Below are positions 9,741 to 21,798 of a stretch of 64,000 bases of DNA, piece by piece. A program made the translations under genes and the position numbers. The DNA lies in contig SWDT01000060.1 in the NCBI GenBank assembly GCA_009193035.1, positions 372,001 to 436,000 on the forward strand, given 5' to 3'. A model generated the notes under the pieces. It was not told the origin of the DNA. It did no database searches and was given only the letters and a program-made list of their open reading frames with translations. The number at the start of each line of letters is the position of its first letter. Position 1 is the first letter of the stretch. The DNA is from Halicephalobus mephisto. Lineage: Eukaryota > Nematoda > Chromadorea > Rhabditida > Panagrolaimidae.

Positions 9741-12340
9741 TTAATTTTTTTGATTTTCTTAGTTACAGTAATTCCAAAATTAAAAAAATCAAATAATTTT
9801 ATTTTTTCATTTTCAAAATTACAGTAATTTTTAAATTTTCTTATTTTTTATAAAATTTGGAAACTCAAAAAAATTAAATAATTTTATTTTTTTATTTTCA
9901 AAATTACAGTAATTTTTTAATTTTCTTAATTTTTATAAAATTTGGAAATTTTATTTTTTTATTTTCGAAGTTACAGTAATTTTTAAATTTGCTTATTTTT
10001 TAAAATAATTTTATTTCAAAAAATATACAAATTCGAATTATTTATTATTATTTCCATATTTTGTCGAATTTCTTGATTAAATATTTTCAGTTTTTGTTTA
10101 CATTTCAGACGGTGTATTTACTCACCTAACTCGTCCTGTTGTAGGTGGTTACTTTTGTTTCAGCTTCAAATTCGAAAAATTAAACTTTTTATTAACACAT
10201 TAATGACAGTTCCTCTTGTTCGAAAAATCGTCTTTGAAAAAAGTTAATTTTATATACCTTTTTAGGGACATTATTGCAATGTCATATTGTTCTAAAAAAG
10301 TGATTTTTAACATGGATTTATTAAATTATTTTTTACATAATTTTCATGCAAATTTTGACCCGAGGAATTGAACCTATGGAATAGGAACCCCGTGTCCCAT
10401 TGTCGTTTAGGTGTTAAAAACACGTTAAATAAAAAAATTATAAAATCACAAAATATTACGTAATTTATTTTTCGCCGTTCGAGAATTTGAACTATTTTTT
10501 GTCCATCAACAATCTTCATTGTCCACAAATCAGGCAACTACAGTATTCTCAAACAAGTCCATTGTGAATTTTTAGTTTAAAAAAAATTACTTTTTATATA
10601 AAATTTATTTTTTTAAAAAAACTATTTTTTATATAAAATTTATTTTTAAAAAAAAATTATTTTTTATATAAAATTTATTTATTTAAAAAAATTATTTTTT
10701 AAATAAGATTAGTTTTAAAAAACTATTTTTTATATAAAATTTATTTATTTAAAAAAATTATTTTTGGTGGAAAATTAAATTTTAAATATTTTGATAAACT
10801 TGTTTTTAAAATTTCCATATTCTATACAGAACGAAGGAAACACTTGAGATTCGTCGAACCAAGCTCAAATGTCAGTTTTGTCAGTTTGAACAATGGCAAA
10901 AGTCTCATCCGTCTTTGTTTCTTCAATATTGACACGGTTCTTTGATATTGAAAAATTTATTAGACCATGTTGCTTCTTGTATCTTTCTGGTGGAGACGAC
11001 GATGAATCATTTCAGGACTTGGGGATTTATTTAATATTTTCGAGAAAGTGAGAATCCGTTTTTACACATTTCCAAAAATTTCGGATTAAAAAAAAAAGTT
11101 TTTCAAAAATCTCAAAAATTTTGGAATTTGTTTCGAAATAATTTTATTAATTTTTTTAATTTCAAAAATAATATTATTTAAAAATTTAATTTTTTTAATT
11201 TCAAAAATAATATTATTTAAAAATTCAGTTTTTTTAATTTAAAAAATTTAAAAATTTAATTTTTAATTTTAAAAAATAATGTTATTCGAAAATTTAATTT
11301 TTTTTATTTTGAAAATAATATAATTTAAAATTTAAAAAATTTTTATTTAAGAAATAATATAATTTTAGGACTAGAAATCTTTTATTTTCAAAATAATTCA
11401 ATTTAGAAAGTTTAACATTTAATTTTAAAATGATATAATTAAAAATTTTTTGAATAAAAAAAATAAAAAATTAGATTTTTAGAAAATTCCAAAAATACGT
11501 GTCAGGACCATTTTTTAAAAATTTTAATTTTTTATTTTAAAAATAATATAATTTTAGAAGTCCCTAGAAAATTCCAAAAATTCGTGTCGGGACCATTTTT
11601 TAAAAATTTTAATTTTTTATTTTAAAAATAATATAATTTTAGAAGTCCCTAGAAAATTCCAAAAATTCGTGTTGGGACCATTTCGTGATAATTTTTATTT
11701 TTGATTTTTAAAGTACTATAATTTCGGAACGACTATCCGAAATCAAAAATTCTGGAATTTTCTAAAAGGTTCTGAAAATTCATGTTTAAAAAAATTTCGT
11801 GATAAATCTTATTTTTAATTTTTACAAATATTATGATTTAAAAGTTCAACATTAGTCTTCGGATTAAAAAAATATAAAATTTCGAAATTCGAAGAAAAAT
11901 TTTACTTTTTTGTCTTGGAACGAAAAATTTCGAAATTTTAATTTTTCGTTCTAAAAAGGAAAAAATTAAGTCTCGAAAAGAAATTTTACTTTTTGTCTTG
12001 GAAAGAAAAATTTTAATTTTTTGTCCTGAAAAGAAAATTTCGAAATTTTACTTTTTTGTCCTGGAACGAAAATTTTGAAAATTTAAATATCGAAAAAATT
12101 TTAGTTTTTTTTTCTAAAAAAAATTTCAAAATTTTAATTTTTTGTTTTAAAAAGAAAATTTCGAAATTTAAATATCGAAAAAATTTTAGTTTTTTTTTCT
12201 AAAAAAAATTCCGAAATCTTGACACGAAAATGTTTTTAAAAATTTATTTTTGTGTAAATTTTTATAGAAATAATTTTGTGAATTTTTAATTTAATTTTAA
12301 AAGTAATGTAGTTTGAACTGAATGAAACACGATCCCACCA
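9741..12340. repeat. Gene-free AT-rich spacer with several tandem arrays
   Basis: About 9740-10060: AT tract with TACAGTAATTTTTAAATT steps. About 10560-10800: units of about 36 bp (TTTTTTATATAAAATTTATT). About 11500-11700: a unit of about 80 bp repeated 2-3 times that carries TCGTGTCGGGACCATTTTTT and AGAAGTCCCTAGAAAATTCC. About 11880-12230: units around TTTTGTCTTGGAACGAAAAA. Islands of complex sequence at 10070-10560 and 10820-11050 hold no gene I can recognise; the second has a 33-codon open stretch after a CAG at about 10827 but no homology that I know. Confidence 0.7.
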
Positions 12341-13584
12341 CGAAAACAGCGGATACGGTTTCCCACAGCGCGTTAGAATTACTGACAACTTTTTCGACAG
12401 TTGGTCATCTACCGGTCTTGTCCACTCTCCCGAATGCCAAATATTTACATTTTTTATTTTTCTTTAAATATTATTAATTTCGTAATTTGGCATTCAGTTG
12501 AGAACTCCACGAATTCGAATTTTTCTTTTTACAGATGACACAACTTTCGTAATTTTGGCATTGTGTCCAGAACGCCAGAAATTCAGATTTTTGGCGTAAT
12601 GTTCTAGTTGATATAATTTTCATAATTTTGGCGTTCAGTCCAAAACGCCAGAAATCCAAATTTTTGGTGTTATGTTTTAAATGCCAAAAATGTCAAAACT
12701 TGGCCTTGTGTCCAAAACGCCAAAAATTAAATTTTTGACTTTTTTGTTTAATATATTTTTAAATTTGAAATTCTTTTTAGATTTTCGAAAATAAAAAATG
12801 CGATTTTTTTTGAAAAACATTGGCAATTGGCCAAGTTTATCGCTACAAAAACAAAACCAAAGTGGCCAACTTTATCGGATCAATTTTTTTCGATGTTATT
12901 CAAAATTTTTCAATAATGTTCAATTTTTAAAAACTTTTTTGTTTTTTAAAATTCTATTTTTTCGATAATTTTAAATTTTAAAATTTTTTCGATTTTTTTA
13001 AGTTTAAAAATTTTTTTTTGATTTTTTTACTTTTTTAATATTTTTAAATTTTTTTGATTTTTTTTCAATTTTTTTTACTTTTTTAATATTCTTAAATTTT
13101 TTGATTTTTTAAATTTTTTTTTGATTTTTTAAATTTTTTTTTTTGATTTTTTAAATTTTTTTTAATATTTTAAAATTTTTTTGATTTTTTTTCAATTTTT
13201 TTACTTTTTTTAATATTCTTAAATTTTTTGATTTTTTAAATTTTTTTTTATTTTTTTTTATTTTTTTAAATTTTTTTGATAATTTTCAATTTTTTCGATT
13301 TTGACCAAATTTGACCTTTTTATTAAAGAAAAAATTTATCAAATGGACTCACCCACGAGATAAAATGAGCAATATTATTTTTATTTCTTTACAAAACCCG
13401 TTTTGATCAAAAATTTTCCAATTTTTCAATCTATAATCATTTTCAATTTTTTGACGTGTTGCTTTTTTGATAATTCATGGACCTAAATTTGGAAAATATT
13501 TCAGTCGATAGTTACTTTGGAAGTCATGCCGAGGCTGTGATTCAAAAATAAAATAAATTAAAATAAAAATAAAATTCAAACAGG
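12341..13584. repeat. Upstream region of the aminopeptidase with TTGGC/GCCAA repeats and T-rich tract
   Basis: About 12341-12440 is a complex, GC-richer island. At 12470-12740 degenerate units pair TTGGCGTT with AACGCCA (TTTTGGCGTTCAGTCCAAAA and relatives). About 12900-13320 is nearly pure T/A with TTTTTTAAATTTTTTTGATT units. The last 150 bases before the gene are of ordinary complexity and end in an AG one base before the ATG. Confidence 0.7.
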
Positions 13585-16500
13585 ATGCCCGCGACTCCGA
13601 CGGTTAAGCTGTTATTCGAAGAAGACCCTGCTCCTGGAGATGACGATCAGATCGGTAAAAATTAAAAAATAAAATTAATTTAAAAAAAATAAAATAAATC
13701 TTTTTTAAATAATAAAATTAATTTAAAAAAAATAAAATAAATCTTTTTTAAAAAATAAAATTAATTTTTTTAAAAATTAAATAAATCTTTTTTAAATAAT
13801 AAAATTAATTTAAAAAAAATAAAATAAATCTTTTTTAAGAAATAAAAATAATTTTTTTTTTAAATAAAATTAATTTTTTTTTAAAAATTAAATTAATTTT
13901 TTTTAAGAAATTAAATTAATCTTTTTAAAAAAATTAAAATAAATCTTTTTTAAAAAATACAAATTTTTAATTTAGTACTTATCAAATGGAATTTTTTATT
14001 TTTTTTAGATTTTAATTTTTTTTTTAAATTTACTTTTTTTTATAAAAAATTTAATTTTAAAAAAATTTTGGTTTTAATTTCGATAAAAAAATTTAATTTT
14101 AATTTAAGAAATTTTAATTTTAATAATGATTTTTTTAGGGAATTGGCGAAAAACGAAGGCCAATGGATCTGCGCCGTCGTCGAAGCGGCAGTACAGCGGA
14201 AAAGGCTGTGCTTTTTTCTTCTGTCTCGTTCTCTCCTTGACCATGTTGTTCCTCGGAATCGCCTTAGGAATTTTCCTTTTTAATCACTTTTATGCCGAAT
14301 GCATCGATCTCAAGAAGGTAAAACTTCGTCAATATTACTGTAGTCAAGTTACTGTAATTTTTTGGGTTTTCCAAAATTCAGAAAATGAATCCGAAATTTT
14401 TCAGATTACTGTAAAAATTTCAAAATTTTTCAAATTTGTAAAAATTCAATTTTTTATAATTTAATATAATCTTCAAGAAATTTCTGAAGTTTTCTAGAGT
14501 ACTGTAGAAATTTTAAAAATTTTTTAAATTCGAATTTTCTGAAATAATTTTATTTTTATTTTTTTTATTTTATTTTTTTTACAAGAAATTTTTCAGTTAA
14601 CGTCGTCGGTGGAACTAGAGCCGACTTTGGAAGAAGAGATCTACAGCGAGTGCGGGGCCGAATATCCCTGGAAGCAGTTGCGGCTTCCCACCGAAGTCCG
14701 TCCTTTGAACTATCGTCTCAAGATCCATCCTAACTTGGAAACAAGAAAACTGAAGGGATCTGTCAACATCGAGATCGAAGTCGTGAACGCCACGGGGAGG
14801 ATCGTGCTCCACGCGCAGGACCTGAATTTGACCGGTTTCGGCCTGAGGCAAGGGTCCCAGTTAGTTCCTGTCAGACATGTAAATTTTCTATTTTAAATTA
14901 CTGTATTTTTTTTTATTATTGTATTTTTTTTGATTATTGTAATTTAAAATTTTTCAGTTTGTTTGTTCTCGATTATCTCAATGGACTTTCGAAGCCAACG
15001 AAGACTTCGCCCCAGGGTCCGTCCTCAGACTCTCCATCGACTATGAAGGCCGACTACAGTACGACCTCTCAGGACTCTACATCAACAGCCATCAGGAGAA
15101 AACCAGAGGCAACAAAACAATCCTAAGCGCCGTGACCCAGTTCGAACCCACCCATGCCAGGAAAATGCTCCCCTGTTTCGACGAACCTAGCTTCAAAGCC
15201 GTTTTCGATATATCCATCATCAGAGAAAAGGAACACGTCGCCAGAGCCAACATGCAATTGATCAGAAGCGAAGAATACGAAAAAGAGTAAGTTTAAAATC
15301 AAAAAATTAAAATCATTCAAAATAAAAAATAAAAAGTAAAAAATCAAACTTTTTTTTAAATTTAAAAATCAAAAAATTAAAATTATTTAAAATTTATTTT
15401 TATTTAATAATGTATGAAATTTATTTATTTTTGGCAATTTTAAAAATTTATTTTTATTTTATAATTTTAAAGATTTATTAATTTTTAGCAATGTTTAAAT
15501 TTATTTTTATTTAATAATTTTTAAGATTTATTTTTATTTAATAATTTTAGAAATTTATTTATTTTTGATAATTTTTGATAATTTTTAAGATTTATTTTTA
15601 TTTAATATTTTTAAAAATTAATCTTTATCCAATTATATCTCTTTTCAGCCTGATAATCGATCAGTTCGCTCCGTCCGTGAAGATGTCCACGTATATCCTT
15701 GCCGTCGCGATTTTGGATAAATTCACCAAAGTCCGTCGGATGACGAAAGAGACCAAGAAACCAGTGGAGATAAATCTTTTTGCTTCGATGGATTCCATCA
15801 AAGATCAGACAGAATTCGGTTTGGACACTGGAGTCAGGGCTTTGGAGTACTTTGAGGATTTTTTCGACATACCGTTTCCTCTTCAAAAAATCGATCTTGT
15901 TGCTTTGGACGATTTTGCCGAAGGGGCGATGGAAAATTGGGGTTTGATAACTTTTCGTGATGCAATGTTACTGTATAATCCGAAAAGTTCGACCGAAAAA
16001 TCGAAGGAAACAGTGGCTTTGGTGGTCTGTCACGAGCAGGCCCACCAGTGGTTCGGGAACCTGGTGACGATGGGATGGTGGAACGACCTCTGGCTGAATG
16101 AGGGATTCGCGAATTTTATGGAATATCTCTGTGTGGATAAACTTTATCCCGAATGGAATGTTGTTCATGATTTTTTTGTTGAAAATTTTCTTCAATCTAT
16201 GCTTCAAGATGGATTCAGAAGTTCTCACGCTGTTTCGACAAAAGTAGAAGATCCAACTCAAATCGGATCCATTTTCGACGCCATCAGCTACCAGAAGGGG
16301 GCCAGCATCATCCAGATGATCCGGGGTCTCACCGGCAAAGAGGCCTTCAGGGCGGCTCTTCAGAAGTACCTCAGGAAATTCGAATACGACAACGCCAGAG
16401 GAGAAGACTTGTGGAAGATCATTCAGCATGTAAGTTTCGTTTTGGGACAAATAAAATTGGATTTTTAAGACTCTCACGACGAAAACTAACTTTTTTAAGA

Positions 16501-19157
16501 CTCTCACAACGAAAACTAACTTCTTTAAGATTTTCACAACGAAAATTAATTTTTTTTAAGATTTTCGCAACGAAAATTGATTTTTTTTAAGATTCTCATA
16601 ACGAAAATTAACTTTTTTCTAAAGCTTTCACAACGAAAGTTAATTTTTTTTAAGATTTTCACAACAAAAATTAACTTTTTTAAGATTCCCATAACGAAAG
16701 CTAACTTTTTTAGGACTCTCATCACGAAGATTAATTTTTTAAAGATTCTCATAACAAAAGCTAACTTTTCTTTTTTTAAAACTCTCACAGCGAAAATCTA
16801 CTTTTTTATTTTCATCACAAAAATTTACTTTTTTTTAAATTTAAATTTGAAGTTTTTAATTTTCGCGTCAGAATTCAAAAATACGTTATTTTTATGAGAT
16901 TAATTACGGTAATTTTTAGCATGTGACCCTTTCAACAAAGATATCAGTGACAGAAGTTGCTGAGGCCTGGACCACTCAAGTGGGGTACCCTATGATCAGG
17001 GTTAACCTCACCGAGGACAGAAACACCCTTTTGATCCAAGATCAAGTAAGTCTCAAAACGAAAATTACAGTATAATCATTTTTAAATTTTTTATTTTAAA
17101 AAATATTTTTTTTTATTTTAAAAATTACAGTATAATTATTTTTAAATTTTCTATTTTAAAAAAATATTTTTTTCTATTTAAAAAGTTATAGTTTTTAAAA
17201 TTATGTAAATTTCTTAAAATTACAGTATAATCATTTTTAAATTTCACATATATCTAAAAAATTGCTTTTTTATTTTTCGAAATTCTCTCAGATTATTATT
17301 TTTAATTTTTTTAAATATAATATTTTAAAATTTAAAATCTTTTAAAATTAATTTTTTTTTATTTTATAAATTAATTTTTTTTATTTTTTAAATTAATTTT
17401 TTTTTATTTTTTAAATTATTTTTTTTTATTTTTTAAATTATTTTTTTTTATTTTTTAAATTAATTTTTTTTTATTTTTTAAATTAATTTTCAGAGCCGAT
17501 TCCTTTTTCTGGAAGAAGAACGACTGAACAACTCGACGGAGCAGTGGCCGATCCCGGTACAGTACCAAACTGACAAGCAAAAGGACCTCAAACTTTCGTG
17601 GTTGGAACCTGGTGCTAAGGAGGTGAAAGTTCCCCTCGGATCGAAGGTGGATTGGGTGATAGCCAACGCGGAGTCCTTGGGGTACTATAGGGTGCTCTAC
17701 GATCTCGACATCTACGGACAGTTCACCAAGCAGCTCAGGGATCGTCACACAGAAATCGGGACCATCGACAGGGCCGCTTTGTTGAATGACGCTTTTTGTT
17801 TTTTGAAAAGCGGTCATCTGGGAGCGGATACTGTAATGAATTTGATACAGTACGTCGAGAACGGGAAGGAGGCAGACAGGATACCCTGGGTCGTGATCAT
17901 CACCCACATGAAGGCCATCGAGAACCTCATCGGGGACAACGAAATCCTCGGGTTGTTCCAGGTTCGTTCCGAAAAATTTCTTCTCAAGACCCGAATTTTG
18001 GAAAATTTAAAAATAAAAATTTCTAAATTTTCGAATTTTCCTGGTCTTAGCACGAAATTAAGTTTTCAAAAACATCCAAATCTTGTCACGAAAATTTCCA
18101 ACCTTTCCTTGGTCCTGAGACGAATTTTTTGAAGATCAAGTTTTTGAAAAAAATTCGAATCTTAAAGCAAAAAAATTTAGTTTTAAATATTTTGTCTTGA
18201 AAGGGATTTTTGAAAAAATGAATTTTAAATATTTTTCTTTGTCTCGAGACGAATTTTTGAAAAAATTTGAATCTTAAAACGAAAAAATTGAATTTTAAAT
18301 ATTTTTTTATCTCAAGACGAAAGTTTTTTTAAATGGAGTTTTTGAAAAAATTTAATTTTAAATATTTTTTAAATTTTAAATTGAATTTTAAATATTTTTT
18401 AAATTTTAAATTGAATTATTTGCAGCGTTTCGAACGGTCGCTGCTTCTGAAGGCCTACGATCGACTAGGTTGGGAACAGCCGGAGTCCCACGTGGACCGT
18501 ATGCTGCAGACCGACATCCTGGCCTTGTCTTGTCGACTTCAGCTCTCCGATTGCGTCAAGCAGGTCCAACAACGATTTCATCAGTGGACTCGGGACAGGA
18601 ACAGTGTGTTCGTCGATATTCAGCCGTTTGTCGTCGAGGAAGGGGTTCGTCGTGGGACCCGGGCGGATTGGGACAAGGTTTATCGGGAGTACGTGACGAC
18701 CGCGAATCCCTCCCAAAAACTCGTTTTGCTCACGGCATTGGCCTCTACGGAGGACATAGGACTGATTAACAGATTCATGAACATGTGTTTGGATCCGTCT
18801 GTGGTCCGACCGAACGTGCTTCCCCGGGCCCTGGGGTTCCTGATGCAGAACAAAGTCGCTTCTCTGCACGCCTGGAGGTTCTTCCGGATGAACTACCACA
18901 AGATAGAAAATCTCTACGGAGGCACCTCGACCCTCCTCGGGACCATGATCAAGTCCATCATCGAACACTTCAGCACGGAGTTCGAACTCGATGAAGTCGA
19001 GGCTTTCTTCGAGGGGAAAAATCTGGGGGCCTCCAGACCCCGAGTGGACCAAGCCATAGAATTAATCAAACTCAACATCCAATGGAGAAAGTTGAACGAA
19101 AAACCGCTGGAATTCTGGCTCAAAAAATGGGCAAAAAACAAGAAACTTTCCCTATAA
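13585..19157 (+). CDS. M1 zinc aminopeptidase (aminopeptidase N-like), type II membrane protein, 8 exons, 988 aa
   Basis: An ectoenzyme that removes N-terminal residues from peptides. Exons are 13585-13654, 14139-14317, 14597-14878, 14958-15286, 15649-16429, 16920-17045, 17494-17961 and 18426-19157. All have GT...AG borders and one frame. Order of parts: a short cytosolic tail, a signal anchor (about 47-71), a luminal M1 N-domain starting RLPTEVRPLNYRLKIHP, the exopeptidase motif GAMEN (379-383), the zinc site HEQAH (415-419) followed after 18 residues by E438 in WLNEGFA, the catalytic Tyr501 in SYQKGAS, and an ERAP1-type helical C-domain. Every catalytic residue is present, so it should be active; HEQAH instead of the commoner HELAH is a tolerated variant. 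Length is normal. The start has an AG directly upstream (13582-13583), as for trans-splicing. It could be any of several nematode M1 paralogues, so no symbol is given. Confidence 0.93.
13655..14138. repeat. AT tandem repeats in aminopeptidase intron 1
   Basis: Units of about 55-60 bp built on AATAAAATTAATTTAAAAAA and AAATAAATCTTTTTT repeat about six times through 13660-13960. Confidence 0.75.
16430..16919. repeat. Intron 5 of aminopeptidase: ACGAAAATTAACTTTTTTAAG array
   Basis: About ten units of roughly 33-36 bp centred on CTCACAACGAAAATTAACTT occupy about 16465-16830. This is one of the arrays sharing a TCTCANNACGAAAATT core (see findings). Introns 6 (17046-17493) and 7 (17962-18425) carry AT repeats, and intron 7 also has TCTCAAGACGAAA-type units. 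Confidence 0.85.
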
Positions 19158-19164
19158 TCACTGC

Positions 19165-19545
19165 AGACAAAAAGATGAACAAGAAGATGGTGAGGAAAAT
19201 GAAAAAAAGATGTTGATGAAGATGTTGATGAAGATGTTGATGAAGATGAAGATGAAGATGAAGATGATAATGATGGAGAAAATGATGATGAAGATGTTGA
19301 TGGAGATGATAATGATGATGATTGAAAAGATGAAGATGTTGGTGGGGATGTTGATGGAGATGTTGATGGAGATGTTGATGGAGATGTTGATGGAGATATT
19401 GATGAAGATGATAATGATGATGAAGATAATGAAAATATTGATGGAGATGATAATGATGGAGAAAATGATGATGAAGATGCTGACGATGAAGATGTTGGTG
19501 AAGATGTTGATGAAGATGATGGGACAGTGGTGATGATGAAATAGA
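19165..19545. repeat. Trinucleotide GAT/GAA/GTT microsatellite after the aminopeptidase stop
   Basis: About 380 bp of GATGAAGATGTTGATG-type steps starting within 10 bases of the stop codon and lying before the first poly(A) signal. It is therefore probably in the 3' UTR. Long open frames on both strands here (Met/Lys-rich; Ser-rich) are products of the repeat. Confidence 0.85.
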
Positions 19546-19609
19546 CGACTAAAATGAAGAGGTTTAATCTAGTCTTTTGCATCATTTTATGGTAATCTCG
19601 ATTGGTAAT

Positions 19610-19615
19610 AATAAA
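19610..19615 (+). terminator. Probable polyadenylation signal of the aminopeptidase gene
   Basis: AATAAA 453 bases after the stop codon, the first canonical hexamer on this strand after the microsatellite. This would give a 3' UTR of about 470 bases, long for a nematode. Confidence 0.5.
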
Positions 19616-20385
19616 ATTATTGATCTTAATACTTTAATAAAATTTGATTTGCTGTAATCTGATCAAGGAGAAATTATTTAAGAAAATCCGGAAAATTTTG
19701 TTTAAAATTTTTTCAAATTGATTTTGGTTTTTAAAATTTTCAGATTTTTTAGAATCTTCCGAAATTCTGAAACTTCTTAAAATTTAATAAAAAATTAAAA
19801 TTAACTTAAAAATTGAAATTTTAGAAAAATCTAAAAATTTGTGAAAAATTTAATTTTTATCGAATTAGAATTTTAAAATCTTCCGTAATCCACTAAATAG
19901 TCAAAATCAAATTCTAAAATTCTAAATTTTAAAAGATTTAAAAAAAATTAATTTGAAAAAATTTCGTAAAAAAAATATTTTTAAAATTATTCATTTTTTC
20001 AGTAATTTATGCAAATTTTGCCGAAATTCCAATGTTTATGTGATTTTTGATCCTTTGTGAACCTAGTACTCACCTCGCAAAAATTTGATTTTTTAATTTT
20101 TATATAAAAAATTGAAAATAAAAAACTTCAAAGTTACTGAACCTCGACCAGTTATTCCTTTCCATCGTCCTTTTTTCACATTGTTGTTCACCAGGCACAC
20201 ATGTTTGTCAAAAAAGCCAGTTCTTTGGTTTTTGTTTTGTTTTTCTCGTCCTTCTTTCGACATATTTCAAGCCCTTTTTTCCAATTTTCTCGGGTAAACA
20301 CGATCCGCTCGTGAAAGGTTCCGTTTTATCAGTCCTGTGATCCCCCGAGTTAACTATACTTTTTTATTCTCATTTATCCTAAATA
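19616..20385. other. Spacer between aminopeptidase and TSPO cluster
   Basis: AT-rich, with weak repeats of GAAATTTTAGAAAAATCTAA type up to about 20000, then about 300 bases of complex sequence that probably hold the promoter of the TSPO gene cluster. The open frame at 20112-20297 matches nothing I know. Confidence 0.5.
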
Positions 20386-20413
20386 ATGGAATTCCGGCAA
20401 CCAGTAGAACCAG
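20386..20413 (+). other. Possible upstream coding exon of the first TSPO gene
   Basis: ATG at 20386 begins nine codons (MEFRQPVEP) that end exactly at a GT donor (20414, GTAAAGC). An acceptor TTCTTTCAG ends at 20525. Joining the two keeps the frame and adds 17 codons (AYLKEVLSDEHIATVSK) before the family start MPYIW. The alternative is that 20525 is only a trans-splice or 5' UTR acceptor. TSPO proteins normally start at the MPxxW position, so the short form is preferred. Confidence 0.35.
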
Positions 20414-20575
20414 GTAAAGCGTCAATTGTGCCCTCAGGGGTCCTAGGTCAAGGAAAACAATGAACTGTAACCTTGGGATTTTTTGTTTTTCGTTTTCTAG
20501 ATGATTCTGAAAATTCTTCTTTCAGCCTATTTGAAGGAGGTTCTCTCTGACGAACACATTGCTACAGTCTCAAAG

Positions 20576-21345
20576 ATGCCATATATCTGGACTTCTGTGG
20601 ACACTCGGAACGCCTTGATCGCTTCTCTGGTTCCCGCTGGTCTCGGAGTCGCCAGCGTCCTATCTGCCAGGCCTCATCATCGGTATTTCAGATTCCTAGA
20701 GGTTAGTTTTGGGAAATTCATATATGGAAGTTTATTTTTAACCTTTATTTTGGGAAATCCATATATGAAAATTCATTTTTAACCTTTATTTTAGGAAATT
20801 CATATATGAAAATCTATTTTTAACCTTTATTCTAGGAAATTCATATATGGAAGTTTATTTTTAACCCTTATTTTAGGGAATTCATATATGAAAATCCATT
20901 TTTAACCTTTATTTTGGGAAATTCATATATGAATTATAGTTTTTTCTCTTTTTAGAGCTCGTCCAAGCCCAGATGGGCTGATTTCGCTCCTGCTGGTTAT
21001 GCAGCCATGGATCTTCTGAGTCTATCTCCCCTCGGATTCGCTTCCTATCTCGTCTATAAGAACGGCGGAGGCTTCGATTACACCGACACCACTGTTGCTT
21101 TGGGTCTATATGGTGCAAATCTTCTGTTTGCTGGTGCTACAGTGCCACTTCTGGAGAAACGAAACTACAAATGTCTCGCAATCAACACTGGTTTAATTTT
21201 CGGGACTGCTTTGGCCACCGTCGTCGCTTTTTACAAGATCGATGAGAGGGCCGGATGGCTCGTGGCCCCTTATGCCGCTTGGACCGGGTTCTACGCTTTT
21301 TTGACTTACAAACTCTACAAAATGAATGACTACAAAAACTACTGA
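20576..21345 (+). CDS. TSPO/MBR family translocator protein, copy 1, 2 exons, 171 aa
   Basis: TSPO is a five-helix outer mitochondrial membrane protein that binds cholesterol and porphyrins. Exons are 20576-20701 and 20956-21345. Recognition rests on the TSPO pattern: an N-terminal helix DTRNALIASLVPAGLG, the KPxW loop (KPRWADFAP), the GFASYLVYKNGGG motif at the end of helix 2, ALGLYGANL in helix 3, AFYKIDERAGWLVAPY through helices 4-5, and a C-terminal aromatic helix (TYKLYKMN) that resembles a cholesterol-recognition (CRAC) pattern. Length fits the family. Copies 2 and 3 follow in the same orientation within 2.5 kb. C. elegans, as I recall, has one TSPO gene, next to smn-1. No symbol is assigned because orthology within the triplet is unresolved. 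An in-frame longer N-terminus is possible (see 20386-20413). Confidence 0.85.
20702..20955. repeat. About 41 bp minisatellite filling the TSPO copy 1 intron
   Basis: About six units combining GGGAAATTCATATATGAA or ...TATGGAAG with TTTATTTTTAACCTTTATTT make up nearly the whole intron between the donor and the branch/acceptor region. Confidence 0.9.
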
Positions 21346-21798
21346 AAAATGACAACAATGTGTATTTTAAATTTTAAGTTTTTTAAATTTGTTCATTTTT
21401 GTAATTTTTTAAATTGTAAATGTTTTTTGAAGATCCATATTTAATGGAAGATATCCATTTGATATTTTTAATTATTTTAATTTTGTTCTAATCGTTAGTA
21501 TACTGTAGAATTTTCTAGAATCCAGTGGGGTATTGTGGAATTTTCGAAAATTTTGTTGAAAATTCTAGAATTTTTTGGATTTTTTTAGGATTTTTAAAAT
21601 TCTAAATTTTCCAGAATTTTGTAGATTTTATGACTTTTGAAAATTTAATAAAAATTTGCAATTTTTTAAATTTTTCAGAAAATTCTGAAATTTTCAAGAA
21701 TTTTTGAAATTTTGGATTTTTTTAGAATCTTATTTTAATTTATTTATTTTGAGATAATTTTGTTGAAAAATAATTTTTATGGTAATTTTAGAATAATA
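21346..21798. other. Spacer between TSPO copies 1 and 2
   Basis: 453 bp of AT-rich DNA with weak GAATTTTCTAGAATTTT-type repeats. It ends in an AG acceptor (21790-21791) seven bases before the next ATG, so the downstream gene is probably trans-spliced. Nothing coding was seen. Confidence 0.55.

Noticed and set aside
10350..10420. tRNA-like T-arm (GGTTCAATTCC on the minus strand)
   Set aside because: The T stem pairs poorly and no acceptor, D or anticodon stems could be built around it.
10827..10930. Possible exon after CAG with CQFCQFEQW
   Set aside because: Only 33 codons open, no partner exon or homology recognised; two CxxC-like cysteines are not enough.
18914..19585. Ser/Thr/Pro-rich minus-strand frame and Met/Lys-rich plus-strand frame
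   Set aside because: Produced by the GAT/GAA microsatellite and by antisense of the last aminopeptidase exon.
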